This document shows, piece by piece, positions 1-14,365 of a stretch of 64,000 nt of DNA. The DNA lies in assembly GCF_964340395.1 (NCBI RefSeq), contig NC_135555.1, positions 27,678,725 through 27,742,724 on the forward strand, given 5' to 3'. The notes beneath the pieces were generated by a model, which was not told where the DNA came from, did no database searches, and saw only the letters and a program-made list of their open reading frames with translations. Source of the DNA: Glandiceps talaboti. Lineage: Eukaryota > Hemichordata > Enteropneusta > Spengelidae. The translations under genes and the position numbers were made by a program. Within the stretch, counting starts at the first letter, position 1, and the number at the start of each line of letters is the position of its first letter.

Positions 1-769
1 GAAGTCAAATGGCCTCAGATACGAATCTGAATCTTTTTTCTTGGCCTTAAAATAGGTTTACAATGAGCGCGGAATTCACAAACAGGTGAAATATTTATCA
101 TCGTTTCAATTTCGTCAAATATGGACTTATCATTTTCAAATTTCACACACTGAGGCACAGATGAATAAAGAGAAATCGTGTCTTTTTAGATTTTCGATTA
201 GAAGTTTAGGAAGTATTATATAGACCTCGAACCGTCTCCATTTTACCGTGTTCTTTTCCGATTTCTCTTGATAACAAACTACCACTGTGTGTTGCAAGGC
301 TTGTACATAATCATTTATCTAGCTCTGTATCTCAGGATATAAATACACTCTCACATATTTATCAAGTGTAGTAATCTATAATTGATACCCAAATGTGTAT
401 GGTCAAAATATGGAAAATAGACCAAGCCTCGCCTAGCCTACAAAGAAAATTTCGCGACAATGTATCAATAATGTTGACCTATACATTGACCTCTATATAA
501 TTAGTGTACAGTGAGGGCGCGCCACTCAACAAAATCTTGAGAATGTGTAAACTCGTGGTGGGACAGAAGGAAGTTCAACACGCACATGCCATATCCCGGG
601 TATGTAGGGGATCACGAAAGCTGAGTGAAGTCGAGGATGGCAAGCTTTCCCGTGCTGAGAATAGGAGGCATGGCAGGCATTTGAACAACATTTTTGACAA
701 CTAACTTTCATTGGGACTTGTCACAGATATAAAGCTAAATTTCTTGCATAAATCCTTACGGAAGACATT
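1..769. other. No gene recognised
   Basis: AT-rich single-copy-looking DNA. The short open frames at 504-711 lie on both strands over the same bases, have no recognisable domain and no supporting splice signals. I see no exon of the neighbouring NSMAF gene here. Confidence 0.5.
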
Positions 770-782
770 CAGTTTAAATCTG

Positions 783-1510
783 GTTTGCTTCTATTAAGGC
801 AATATTTAGGTTATTTGTAGACTTTGAGGTTATATTTCCAAGTTTCGAAAAGCTAACGTAAATATAAGTTTTAAATGAGTTTCTCATGTCACATAAAAAT
901 GGGCCTCTAACATTGGTATAGGGCATTAATATTGCATGTACAGTAAAGTCACCAGTATGTTAGAGAACTTTAGGTGGTCATATACCTAGTGTATAATAGA
1001 AACTGGAATCTGATGAGATGTGGTGATTTGTAGTGTTAATAATTAACATGTCCAAAATAGAAAGTATATTAATCCCTTCTGATAAGTTCAAAGTTCATAC
1101 TGAAGAGAAGAACAATTTAGATTAACTTCTTTTATAAACTATCTATGAAGATTACCATTACGAAACCTTCAAGTTCACTTTTGCCTCAAAGTGCAATATA
1201 AGTGAAGCACTGATTGTGAAACAGCCAAGCATTTACATGACATGTTCTGTAACTAGTGTGGTAGCTATGTAATACATGTATATGTATAATTATGTATAGT
1301 TATGTTTGAACTAATAAGTAATATTAAAGAATTCGTGTAAGAAACAGGGACAAGAACAAATATTTACATGTACCAAATTTTTTCAGACAAGGCCATATGC
1401 CATTGTAGAAAAGGATTTTTTTCTTCCAGCACAATACAAAACACAGTGACCCGCTATCCACAATTTTCAAAACAGCATGACCCCCCACTGCCACTTTCCA
1501 AAACAGGACG
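783..1510 (+). repeat. Dispersed ~700-bp repeat, copy 1
   Basis: This block is closely matched by 30046-30745, from the shared 'TTGCTTCTATTAAGGCAAT' start through to a C-rich end that reads 'CAAAACAGCATGACCCCCC'. Small indels separate the copies. The C-rich end alone recurs in reverse orientation at about 50690-50830. The other copy lies inside a broken pogo-like transposase, so this is probably a mobile sequence. I found no coding region in it. Confidence 0.75.
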
Positions 1511-1579
1511 ACGACCCCCCCCTGCCGAAGAAACTGACCAGTCCCTAAGGGGATATTACACTGAAAATAAATAGCTGTT

Positions 1580-4500
1580 CATTGCTAGTGGTTGTAACAG
1601 ACATCAGTAAACAAAAACTACACTCTACATGTCTTATTAACCAACATTTACCGATATTTACTCACACTTTCTGACTAATTGGCAGTGTCTGTGGGTATAA
1701 ATGCTAAAATATTATCTCCCCATATTATGGCAAAATAAATCAAAACGGCTAGACTACAGTGTAGATATACATAAACACTTGTAATGTCGCTCGCGTGTTT
1801 CAATTTATTTATCTGATTTTTTTTAGTATTTGCCGAGGAGAAGCATTACAATATCTTCGACAGCATATTATAGCCCACTATACTCGACTATACTCACTGA
1901 TGTCGCCTTTTGAACGGCGCATTTAGCAACAAAGTAAACATATTTATCTTGAATAAATATACTAGCTATTAGATTGCCATATTATCAGCAATAAAATTGT
2001 AAAGAATTGAGGAAATTTCGTGAGTTCTGTGTTGTCATTTACATGACTTTAGCAACTCGTCTGGAAGAAAACTTGTATGGTTTCCCTTGTTGCGATATCA
2101 CTTAATTTAATGCAACAAGCCTATTTAATATTCATTAGAAGAATTCTGTAACGAATCATGGTATTCGAAGTATACAGTTTAGGAAACCAACAAATCAAAT
2201 ATCGCGATGTGTTCATGATATTAAATATGATTGGACAATATTGACGTCGGCAATCAAGGTCGTGACCCACATGGTTATGAAAGAAAGCCTGCAACTAGAT
2301 ACTTGGCTAGCCACGTCCGCGCGCGTCCGGTCCAGTTTCTCAGGGTTTGTTTTGAAGTTAGAGACGTTATTTCTGTACGACTTGAAGAATTTTACAATAT
2401 ATCTGATTGATAAATATGGATTACATCAACACGTGGATAAATTTAACCCGACACGAATGTGCGCTGTGCTCTCCCGATTCCATACGTACATTGTACATAC
2501 ACTGCTTCAGCTTTGATCGGCGGAATTCGGAACTATCCTAGTATAAGCTTACTGCCGCGGCCGCGGTGACTGCACAAAACTTGACACTACCCCTCTACCG
2601 ATATATAATAATCACCTGTACGGTATACCGTGATAAAAACAAGCAATAATTCGAGTCCCCAACAAGTCGATGAGACCTACTTCTGTTCTGTCCGATTTGA
2701 ATGCGAGTTTCTTAGGTTTTATATGGGTTTCAGACAGCATGCGAAATTAACGCCGGTCCTTCGGCCCGAGACCAACAGATTTCCGTTCGGACCGACAGTT
2801 TTTCAGAATTACAACAACGTATCGGTCGTTATGACCGACTGAAATTTGGAGTAAATAATAACATTTATTCAAAGATATATCCAATTTCACCTACATGAAT
2901 CTGATCTTGTGTTACCTATTTTACTCTTGACATCATCTCGTTCATGTCAAGCGACACAGAGCTAGCTCGCTACGTGTTGTTGTCAATGTTGATATCATGT
3001 CTACATATGACGTAGCATACAGCATTTACATTATGAAATTATGTTAGCAAACACATAATTGACCGAATTTCTCCAATTATTTGTGTCTTGCAGAACGTCT
3101 TAGACATCCAGACCCATTTTACGCATTCAGCACATGCGTCTTTTCCCACCATGATATAGTAATTGTTGTAAAGTTTACTGTTCTAAGTGTATGAAACTTT
3201 TAACGTGTTTGAGACAGTTCCACGTTGTATTTATAAAGTATGTGGCGATATTTAGAAGGCAGCAATGAGCTCCCGAAGAAGAAGACGAATTTAAACAGAC
3301 ACTGTTTTTTAAGGGCTGGTATTAAAGCTGGTAAATGTTAGCGGGTTTCCCGATCAATTTACCGGAGTTCCTCATGTGTGTGGCCATGATCAAAACAAAC
3401 TGACGGAAAACATATAAAATACTCTGAAAATGGCGTTTTAACTAATAAAGAAGGCAGGTACACTTCGTAAAATATCTTCAGTACGTTAGTTTTTGTTGTT
3501 GTAGAACAGTAAAAAAAATGCGTAGTCTGATTGCTTTCAATTTGATTCATATGATAATGTATGTCCTGTCATGTTGTAATCAACGTATAAACTTAGAAAT
3601 GTTGCATTTTTGTTGCCATTGTTTTATCTGGAAAAATACTGCATCATGCCAAACACGGGTACTGTAGTTGATGACACATTATAGTACAGTTACCATATCA
3701 CGCTCCCACGTCAAAAAAACTTGCATTGTAAGACATGTTTAGCCATACTTCTCTTCATCATGGTCAGATTTCTTACACAAACAGTCAAGTCAGAAACGAT
3801 ACTCAATACACCACTATATGGTATACGGGTAGGGCTTTATGGGGGGAGGGGGCTTCAGTACATATTTGAATGAAGACGAAACCGCTCTGTGTTGTATCAT
3901 ATTAAAGTTCAAAATCATTAAATCTGTAAATGGAGGGTATATAAATATAGGTCGTGAACGTGAACTGCATTGAGTATGGACCAGCAGATTTTCTTAAGGA
4001 CCAGCAGTATTTGCTACATGTCGGTCCTTATGACCAGTAGTCATTTTCCCTTAAGTTCACACACTGGTTTCAGACTCGGACTAGAGTATTACGCCCTAGA
4101 CAATAATATATGTAAACTTGTGTTCACAAGCCAAACATGTGACAATACAAGACCACAACGAAAACTGTGAAAAATTTACAGGTCAGTCTCATTTTATATA
4201 TGGACAACAAAATTAGGTCGGCCACAGTTCCATTTACATGATGCAATGACTTGGAGCGTATTTCCATATGCTCGGAGCAAATCGAATCAATTAGTGTATT
4301 ATGGGACCAACAAATATATTGTGGCACATGTCCCGATACGCCTTCTTGAAGTTTCCCATTGGTATTCTAATAGCTAGTATATTTATTCGAGATGAAATAT
4401 GTTTACTTTGTTGTTAAATGCACTGTTCAAAAGGCGACGCGAGTACGATTGGGCTAAAATATGCCGTCCTTGGCCCGGGGATGCCGTCAAACGTCACGAC

Positions 4501-4728
4501 GGTATCGTAATGCTTCTTGTCGGCAAAAAATAAAAAATCAGATAAATAAAAGTCAATGAATGTGAAACACGCGACATTACAAGTGTTTATATATATCTAG
4601 TCTAGCCGTATACCCACAGACACTGCCAAGTAGTGAGAAAGTGTGAATAAATATCGGTAAATGTTGGTTAATAAGACATGTAGAGTGTAGTTTTTGTTTA
4701 CTGATGTCTATTACAACCACCAGCAATG
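1580..4728. mobile_element. Foldback-like element with ~0.4-kb terminal inverted repeats
   Basis: The stretch 1580-1973 is matched in reverse complement by 4365-4728. Shared landmarks are the outer end CATTGCT, 'GTTTACTGATGTC', 'AGACATGTAGAGTGTAG', 'ACACTTGTAATGTCGC', 'GCCTTTTGAAC' and 'AATATACTAGCTATTAGA'. Divergence between the arms is moderate, with several small indels. The 2.4-kb interior has only short ORFs (the longest is 91 codons at 2241-2516) with no recognisable transposase. It is best described as a long-TIR or foldback DNA transposon, probably non-autonomous. I could not define a target-site duplication. Confidence 0.75.
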
Positions 4729-5750
4729 TATTTTTTCACAATGCTGTTGAGTTTTATTCACCTGTTGACTACGCTCGTCATAGGCTACGTGCTAACCATG
4801 TCTCATTATGACGTCATAAAATCCCGTGGTCTAGGTGGGACCGGAAATACCCGAAAACTCTAGAAGTAAATCCGAAGGGAAGTGACTGAAAAAAGGTCAT
4901 TTTAAGGTGTTTGCAGACGCTTTTGAAAAGTTTTAAAACCAGAATGCATTTCACAAACATGTAGTCTAGCAAATTAGCGATAGTGAATATGAGCATTTTG
5001 AATCACCTTTAATCTCGACGCATGTCAAGGCCTCATCACATGTAAGGCCTGGCGGATTGATTTCAGTATGTTCATCTCTCGTCGAGCTCCTTGCATTGCA
5101 CGTACGTACGTACACATAGTTCAAGTCACAGGAAACACACACACACACCTGCCAATGCACGAAAAAACAGAAAACATGCAACACAAAAGGTTTTACATTC
5201 AATAAATTTCATGATAATTTAACTATGCAACAGGTGTTTTGGGAAAAATGACCATAGCTTACAAGTTACAGCTTTCATAACCGTACGGAGCGGAATGGAA
5301 TGTTGTCATCTATCTCGGCTTCGCTATTTATACGTATACATTATTGATCAAATCCAAAGCTTCCTTACCAATATTTTAGGTACCTTTACCACAGCCTCCG
5401 AATACAATACTGTTTTAAGGTTTTGGGAGGAATTTCTTGGAGCCGCTGTTGAATGTCGTCGGCTTCTGCCATGATAGTGTAACATGTACAGGATGCCAAC
5501 AACTTTTGCAACATGCATAGTTACGGGAAAGAAAGTAGTCCAAAATTCCTGCAAGTGATCTCATTTGAGAAAACTTGCCAGGCTGTGATATGGAAAATTA
5601 CTGCCCGGCCAGAGCTCGTAACTTCTCCATAGCAATACATGGGGACATGATTATAGGTATATGATAATAAATATTGTTATCACTTTGACAGGTTTGATAA
5701 CCATGGCAACATTATCATGATAGAATGTAAACAGATAGTGGAGATGAAAG
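4729..5750. other. No gene recognised
   Basis: Non-coding between the inverted-repeat element and the minisatellite. A short CA run lies near 5138-5150. Overlapping short ORFs on the minus strand have no recognisable content. Confidence 0.45.
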
Positions 5751-7335
5751 AAGATAACATGATAGCACCATACAAATATAGAAAGGTATGTATCTGATAA
5801 CATGATAGTACAGTACAAATATAGAAAGATATGTAACATGATAACATGACAGTACAGTACAAATATAGAAAGGTATGTATCTGATAACATGACAGTACAG
5901 TACAATACATATATAGTAAGGCATGTATCTGATGACATGACAGTACAGTACAAATATAGAAAGATAAGTAACATGATAACATGACAGTACAGTACAAATA
6001 TAGAAAGGTATGTATCTAATAACATGACAGTACAGTACAAATATAGAAAGGTATGTATCTGATAACATGACAGTACAGTACAGTACAAATATAGAAAGGT
6101 ATGTATCTAATAACATGACAGTACAGTACAAATGTAGAAAGGCATGTATCTGATAACATGACAGTACAGTACAAATATAGAAAGGTATGTATCTGATAAC
6201 ATGACAGTACAGTACAAATATAGAAAGGTATGTATCTGATAACATGACAGTACATTACAAATATAGAAAGGTATGTATATGATAACATGATAACACAGTA
6301 CAAATATAGAAAGGTATGTATATGATAACATGATAACACAGTACAAATATAGAAAGGTATGTAACATGATAACATGACAGTACAGTACAAATATAGAAAG
6401 GTATGTATCTAATAACATGACAGTACAGTACAAATATAGAAAGGTATGTATCTGATAACATGACAGTACAGTACAGTACAAATATAGAAAGGTATGTATC
6501 TAATAACATGACAGTACAGTACAAATATAGAAAGGTATGTATCTGATAACATGACAGTACAGTACAAATATAGAAAGGTATGTATCTGATAACATGACAG
6601 TACAGTACAAATATAGAAAGGTATGTATCTGATAACATGACAGTACATTACAAATATAGAAAGGTATGTATATGATAACATGATAACACAGTACAAATAT
6701 AGAAACGTATGTATATGATAACATGATAACACAGTACAAATACAGAAAGCTATGTAACATGATAACATGACAGTACAGTACAAATGTAGAAAGATAAGTA
6801 ACATGATAACATGACAGTACAGTACAGTACAGTACAAATATAGAAAGGCATGTATCTGATAACATGACAGTACAGTACAAATATAGTAAGCTATGTATCT
6901 GATAACATGACCGTACGGTACAAATACAAAAAATGTATAGAAAGGTATGTATCTGATAGCACGATAACACAGTATAAATATAGAAAGGTATGTATCTGAT
7001 AACATGATTATCAGATAACAGTACAAATATAGAAAGGTATGTATCTGATAACATGACAGTACAGTACAAATATAGAAAGGTATGTATCTGATAACATGAT
7101 AGTACAGTATAAATATAGAAGGATATGTAACATGATAACATGACAGTACAGTACAAATATAGAAAGGTATGTATCTGATAACATGACAGTACAATACAAA
7201 TATAGAAAGGCATGTATCTGATGACATGACAGTACAGTACCAATATAGAAAGATAAGTAACATGATAACATGACAGTACAGTACAAACATAGAAAGGTAT
7301 GTATCTAATAACATGACAGTACAGTACAAATATAT

Positions 7336-7574
7336 TGTCCCTCGGACAGGACGTAAAATAGAGGTCCCATGTATTGGAGTGCAATACCCAATGCACGTTA
7401 AAGTACAATGTACACCTTTCGTAAAGTGTTGCCATCTTACATTTTTATTATTTTTTTTTTGTTATTCTGAGCAGCAGCGAACCAATTTGCTTGGCCAATT
7501 AGGAGATCTCTTTGTCATTTATTCCTGAAGTGGCTATTGTTCGCAATTGCACTACATATACAAAAAAAAAAAAA
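7336..7574 (+). mobile_element. SINE-like retroposed insert in the array
   Basis: About 235 bp of unrelated sequence splits one minisatellite unit. It contains 'GAGGTCCCATGTATTGGAG' and 'CAATGCACGTTAAAG' and ends in a 13-A tract, after which the 43-bp unit resumes. The A-tail and small size suggest a SINE or another 3'-end retrotransposition product. I see no clear pol III A/B boxes, so the class is an inference. Confidence 0.5.
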
Positions 7575-10500
7575 GGTGTGTATCTGATAACATGACAGTA
7601 CAGTACAGTACAAATATAGAAAGGTATGTATCTGATGACATGACAGTACAGTACAAATAAAGAAAGATAAGTAATATGATAACATGACAGTACAGTACAA
7701 ATATAGAAAGGTATGTATCTAATAACATGACAGTACAGAACAAATATAGAAAGGTATGTATCTGATAACATGACAGTACAGTACAAATATAGAAAGGTAT
7801 GTATCTGATAACATGATAACACTAAAAATATAGAAAGATAAGTAAGATGATAATATGACAGTACAGTACAAATATAGAAAGGTATGTATGTGATAACATG
7901 ACAGTACATTACAAATATAGAAAGGTATGTATATGATAACATGATAACACAGTACAAATATAGAAAGGTATGTAACATGATAACATGACAGTACAGTACA
8001 AATATAGAAAGATAAGTAACATAATAACATGACAGTACAGTACAGTACAGTACAAACATAGAAAGATATGTATCTGATAACATGACAGTACAGTACAATA
8101 CAAATATAGAAAGGTATGTATCTGATAACATGACAGTACGGTACAAATATAGAAAGGTATGTATCTGATAACATGATAACACTAAAAATATAGAAAGATA
8201 AGTAAGATGATAACATGACAGTACAGTACAAATATAGAAAGGTATGTATCTGATAACATGACAGTACATTACAAATATAGAAAGGTATGTATATGATAAC
8301 ATGATAACAGTACAAATATAGAAAGGTATGTATATGATAACATGATAACACAGTACAAATATAGAAAGGTGTGTAACATGATAACCTGACAGTACAGTAC
8401 AAATATAGAAAGATAAGTAACATGATAACATGACAGTACAGTACAGTACAGTACAAATATAGAAAGGCATGTATCTGATAACATGACAGTACAGTACAAA
8501 TATAGTAAGCTATGTATCTGATAACATGACAGTACGGTACAAATATAGAAAGGTATGTATCTGATAACATGACAGTACAGTACAAATATAGTAAGCTATG
8601 TATCTGATAACATGACAGTACAGTACAAATATAGAAAGATAAGTAACATGATAGCATAACAGTACAGTACAAATACAGAAAGATAAGTAACATGATAACA
8701 TGACAATACAGTACAAATCTAGAAAGGTATGTATCTGATAACATGACAGTACAGTACAATATAGAAAGGTATGTATCTGATAACATGATAACAGTACAAA
8801 TATAGAAAGGTATGTATCTGATAACATGACAGTACAGTACAAATATAGAAAGGTATGTAACATGATAACATGACAGTACAGTACAAATATAGAAAGGTAT
8901 CTATCTGATAACATGACGGTACAGTACAATACAAATATAGAAAGGCATGTATCTGATAACATGACAGTACAGTACAAATATAGAAAGATAAGTAACATGA
9001 TAACATGACAGTACAGTACAAATATAGAAAGGTATGTATCTAATAACATGACAGTACAGTACAAATATAGAAAGGTATGTATCTGATAACATGACAGTAC
9101 AGTACAGTACAAATATAGAAAGGCATGTATCTGATAACATGACAGTACAGTACAAATATAGAAAGGTATGTATCTGATAACATGACAGTACAGTACAAAT
9201 ATAGAAAGGTATGTATCTGATAACATGATAACACTAAAAATATAGAAAGATAAGTAAGATGATAACATGACAGTACAGTACAAATATAGAATGGTATGTA
9301 TCTGATAACATGACAGTACATTACAAATATAGAAAGGTATGTATATGATAACATGATAACACTACAAATATAGAAAGGTATGTATATGATAACATGACAG
9401 TACAGTATAAATATAGAAAGGTATGTATCTGATAACATGATAACACAGTACAGTACAAACATAGAAAGATATTTAATATGATAACATGACAGTACAGTAC
9501 ACATATAGAAAGATAAGTAACATGATAACATGATAACACAGTACAAATATAGAAAGGTATGTATCTGATAACATGACAGTACAGTACAAATATAGAAAGG
9601 TATGTATCTGATAACATGATAACACTAAAAATATAGAAAGATAAGTAAGATGATAATATGACAGTACAGTACAAATATAGAAAGGTATGTATGTGATAAC
9701 ATGACAGTACATTACAAATATAGAAAAGTATGTATATGATAACATGATAACACAGTACAAATATAGAAAGGTATGTAACATGATAACATGACAGTACAGT
9801 ACAAATATAGAAAGATAAGTAACATAATAACATGACAGTACAGTACAGTACAGTACAAACATAGAAAGATATGTATCTGATAACATGACAGTACAGTACA
9901 ATACAAATATAGAAAGGTATGTATCTGATAACATGACAGTACGGTACAAATAAAGAAAGGTATGTATCTGATAACATGACAGTACAGTACAAATATAGTA
10001 AGCTATGTATCTGATAACATGACAGTACAGTACAAATAGAAAGATAAGTAACATGATAACATAACACAGTACAGTACAAATACAGAAAGATAAGTAACAT
10101 GATAACATGACAGTACAGTACAAATCTAGAAAGGTAATTATCTGATAACATGACAGTACAGTACAAATATAGAAAAGTATGTATATGATAACATGATAAC
10201 ACAGTACAAATATAGAAAGATAAGTAAGATGATAACATGACAGTACAGTACAAATATAGAAAGATAAGTAACATGATAACATGACAGTACTGTACAAATC
10301 TAGAAAGGTAATTATCTGATAACATGACAGTACAGTACAAATATAGAAATGTATGTATCTGATAACATGATAACACAGTACAAATATAGAAAGGTATGTA
10401 TCTGATAACATGACAGTACGGTACAAATATAGAAATGTATGTATCTGATAACATGATAACACAGTACAAATATAGAAAGGTATGTATCTGATAAAATGAC

Positions 10501-11287
10501 AGTACAGTACAAATTTTGAAAGGTATGTAACATGATAACATGACAGTACAGTACAAATATAGAAAGGTATCTATCTGATAACATGACAGTACAGTACAAA
10601 TATAGAAAGGTATGTATCTGATAACATGATAACACTAAAAATATAGAACGATAAGTAATATGATAACATGACAGTACAGTACAAATATAGAAAGGTATGT
10701 ATCTGATAACATGACAGTACATTACAAATATAGAAAGGTATGTATCTGATAACATGACAGTACAGTACAAATATAGAAAGGTATGTATCTGATAACATGA
10801 CAGTACATTACAAATATAGAAAGGTATGTATATGATAACATGATAACACAGTACAAATATAGAAAGGTATGTAACATGATAACATGACAGTACAGTACAG
10901 TACAGTACAGTACAAATATAGAAAGGTATGTATCTGATAACATGACAGTACATTACAAATATAGAAAGGTATGTATATGATAACATGATAACACAGTACA
11001 AATATAGAAAGGTATGTAACATGATAACATGACAGTACAGTACAGTACAGTACAAATATAGAAAGGTATGTATCTGATAACATGACAGTACAGCACAATA
11101 CAAATATAGAAAAGTATGTATCTGATAACATGACAGTACAGTACAAATATAGAAAGGTATGTATATGATAACATGACAGTACAGTACAAATATAGAAAGA
11201 TAAGTAACATGATAACATGATAGTACAGTACAAATATAGAAAGGTATGTATCTGATAACATGATAACACAGTACAGTACAAATATAG

Positions 11288-13965
11288 AAAGATAAGTATT
11301 AAACATGATAACATGACAGTACAGTACAAATATAGAAAGGTATGCATCTGATAACATGACAGTACAGTACAAATATAGAAAGGTATGTATCTGATAACAT
11401 GACAGTACAGTACAAATATAGAAAGGTATGTATCTGATAACATGACAGTACAGTACAAATATAGAAAGGTATGTAACATGATAACATGACAGTACAGTAC
11501 AAATATAGAAAGGTATGCATCTGATAACATGACAGTACAGTACAAATATAGAAAGGTATGTATCTGATAATATGATAACACAGTACACATATAGAAATGT
11601 ATGTATCTGATAACATGACAGTACAGTACAGTACAAATATAGAAAGATATGTAACATGATAACATGATAACACAGTACAAATATAGAAAGGTATGCATCT
11701 GATAACATGACAGTACAGTACAAATATAGAAAGGTATGTATCTGATAACATGACAGTACAGTACAAATATAGAAAGGTATGTATCTGATAACATGACAGT
11801 ACAGTACAAATATAGAAAGGTATGTAACATGATAACATGACAGTACAGTACAAATATAGAAAGGTATGCATCTGATAACATGACAGTACAGTACAAATAT
11901 AGAAAGGTATGTATCTGATAATATGATAACACAGTACACATATAGAAATGTATGTATCTGATAACATGACAGTACAGTACAGTACAAATATAGAAAGATA
12001 TGTAACATGATAACATGATAACACAGTACAAATATAGAAATGTATGTATCTGATAACATGACAGTACAGTATAGTACAAATATAGAAAGATATGTAACAT
12101 GATAACATGACAGTACAGTACAAATATAGAAAGATAAGTAACATGATAACATGACTACAGTACAAATATAGAAAAGTTTGTAACATAATAACATGATAGT
12201 ACAGTACAAATATAGAAAGATATATAACATGATAACATGATAACGGAGTACATATATAGAAAGGTATGTAACATGATAATATGATAGTATAGTACATTTA
12301 TAGAAAGATATGTAACATGATAACATGACAGTACAGTACAAATATAGAAAGGTATGTATCTGATAACATGACAGTGCAGTACAAATATAGAAAGGTATGT
12401 AACATGATGACATGACAGTACAATACAAATATAGAAAGATATGTAACATGATAACATGACAGTACAGTACAAATATAGAAAGATATGTATCTGATAACAT
12501 GACAGTACAGTACAAATATAGAAAGATATGTAACATGATAACATGATAACACAGTACAAATATAGAAAGATATGTAACATGATAACATGACAGTACAGTA
12601 CAAATATAGAAAGATAAGTAACATGATAACATGACAGTACAGTACAGTACAGTACAAATATAGAAAGGCATGTATCTGATAACATGACAGTACAGTACAA
12701 ATATAGGAAGGTATGTATCTGATAACATGACAGTACAGTACAAATATAGAAAGGTATGTATCTGATAACATGATAACACTGTACAAATATAGAAAGGTAT
12801 GTATCTGATAACATGACAGTAAAGTACAAATATAGAAAGGTATGTATATGATAACATGACAGTACAGTACAAATATAGAAAGATAAGTAACATGATAACA
12901 TGATAGTACAGTACAAATATAGAAAGCTATGTATCTGATAACATGATAACACAGTACAGTACAAATATAGAAAGGTAAGTATTAAACATGATAACATGAC
13001 AGTACAGTACAAATATAGAAAGGTATGCATCTGATAACATGACAGTACAGTACAAATATAGAAAGGTATGTATCTGATAACATGACAGTACAGTACAAAT
13101 ATAGAAAGGTATGTATCTGATAACATGACAGTACAGTACAAATATAGAAAGGTATGTAACATGATAACATGACAGTACAGTACAAATATACAAAGGTATG
13201 CATCTGATAACATGACAGTACAGTACAAATATAGAAAGGTATGTATCTGATAATATGATAACACAGTACACATATAGAAATGTATGTATCTGATAACATG
13301 ACAGTACAGTACAGTACAAATATAGAAAGATATGTAACATGATAACATGATAACACAGTACAAATATAGAAAGGTATGCATCTGATAACATGACAGTACA
13401 GTACAAATATAGAAAGGTATGTATCTGATAACATGACAGTACAGTACAAATATAGAAAGGTATGTATCTGATAACATGACAGTACAGTACAAATATAGAA
13501 AGGTATGTAACATGATAACATGACAGTACAGTACAAATATACAAAGGTATGCATCTGATAACATGACAGTACAGTACAAATATAGAAAGGTATGTATCTG
13601 ATAATATGATAACACAGTACACATATAGAAATGTATGTATCTGATAACATGACAGTACAGTACAGTACAAATATAGAAAGATATGTAACATGATAACATG
13701 ATAACACAGTACAAATATAGAAATGTATGTATCTGATAACATGACAGTACAGTATAGTACAAATATAGAAAGATAAGTAACATGATAACATGACTACAGT
13801 ACAAATATAGAAAGGTTTGTAACATAATAACATGATAGTACAGTACAAATATAGAAAGATATATAACATGATAACATGATAACGGAGTACATATATAGAA
13901 AGGTATGTAACATGATAATATGATAGTATAGTACATTTATAGAAAGATATGTAACATGATAACAT
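11288..13965. repeat. Higher-order repeat inside the minisatellite (351 bp within 1683 bp)
   Basis: The rare variant 'TATGCATCTG' occurs at 11341, 11516, 11692 and 11867, and again at 13024, 13197, 13375 and 13548. Spacing of equivalent copies is 351 bp within each set, and the two sets are 1683 bp apart. The unusual junction 'TAAGTATTAAACATG' at 11293 and 12976 gives the same 1683-bp offset. The second copy has lost about one unit near 13770. This shows recent segmental duplication of already variant units. Confidence 0.85.
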
Positions 13966-14365
13966 GAGAGTACAGTACAAATATAGAAAGGTATGTATCT
14001 GATAACATGACAGTGCAGTACAAATATAGAAAGGTATGTAACATGATGACATGACAGTACAGTACAAATATAGAAAGATATGTAACATGATAACATGACA
14101 GTACAGTACAAATATAGAAAGATATGTATCTGATAACATGACAGTACAGTACAAATATAGAAAGATAAGTAACATGATAACATGATAGTACAGTACAAAT
14201 ATAGAAAGATATGTAACATGATAACATGATAGTACAGTACAAATATTGAAACTAGAAAGGTATGAAAAGTCCCTCTGTGTACATAATTCAGCCATTGAAA
14301 CTGAAGTTGCAGGATGTGACTTACCATAATAATGATAAATATTTGTGATAAATTCTTTTTTCTAG

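Larger units (their letters stand above)
5751..14250. repeat. 43-bp minisatellite array, ~8.5 kb
   Basis: About 200 head-to-tail units near 43 bp, each carrying 'GAAAGGTATGTATCTGATAA' followed by CATGACAGTACAGTACAAATATA. Units vary in a few recurrent ways: 'TATCTGATAAC' alternates with 'TAACATGATAAC', GACAGTACAGTAC alternates with GATAACACAGTAC, and there are extra CAGTA insertions. Nearly every unit contains TGATAA, a GATA-factor core. The minus strand of the consensus has no stop codon in any frame, so very long minus ORFs (up to 646 codons) appear throughout; they shift frame each unit because 43 is not a multiple of three, and I do not call them genes. The array lies directly upstream of the first visible NSMAF exon, probably inside an intron. 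Confidence 0.95.

Noticed and set aside
504-711. Overlapping ORFs on both strands
   Set aside because: Short, no domain, no splice context.
5751-14250. CRISPR array
   Set aside because: Units are contiguous and slightly variable without unique spacers, and the DNA is clearly animal.
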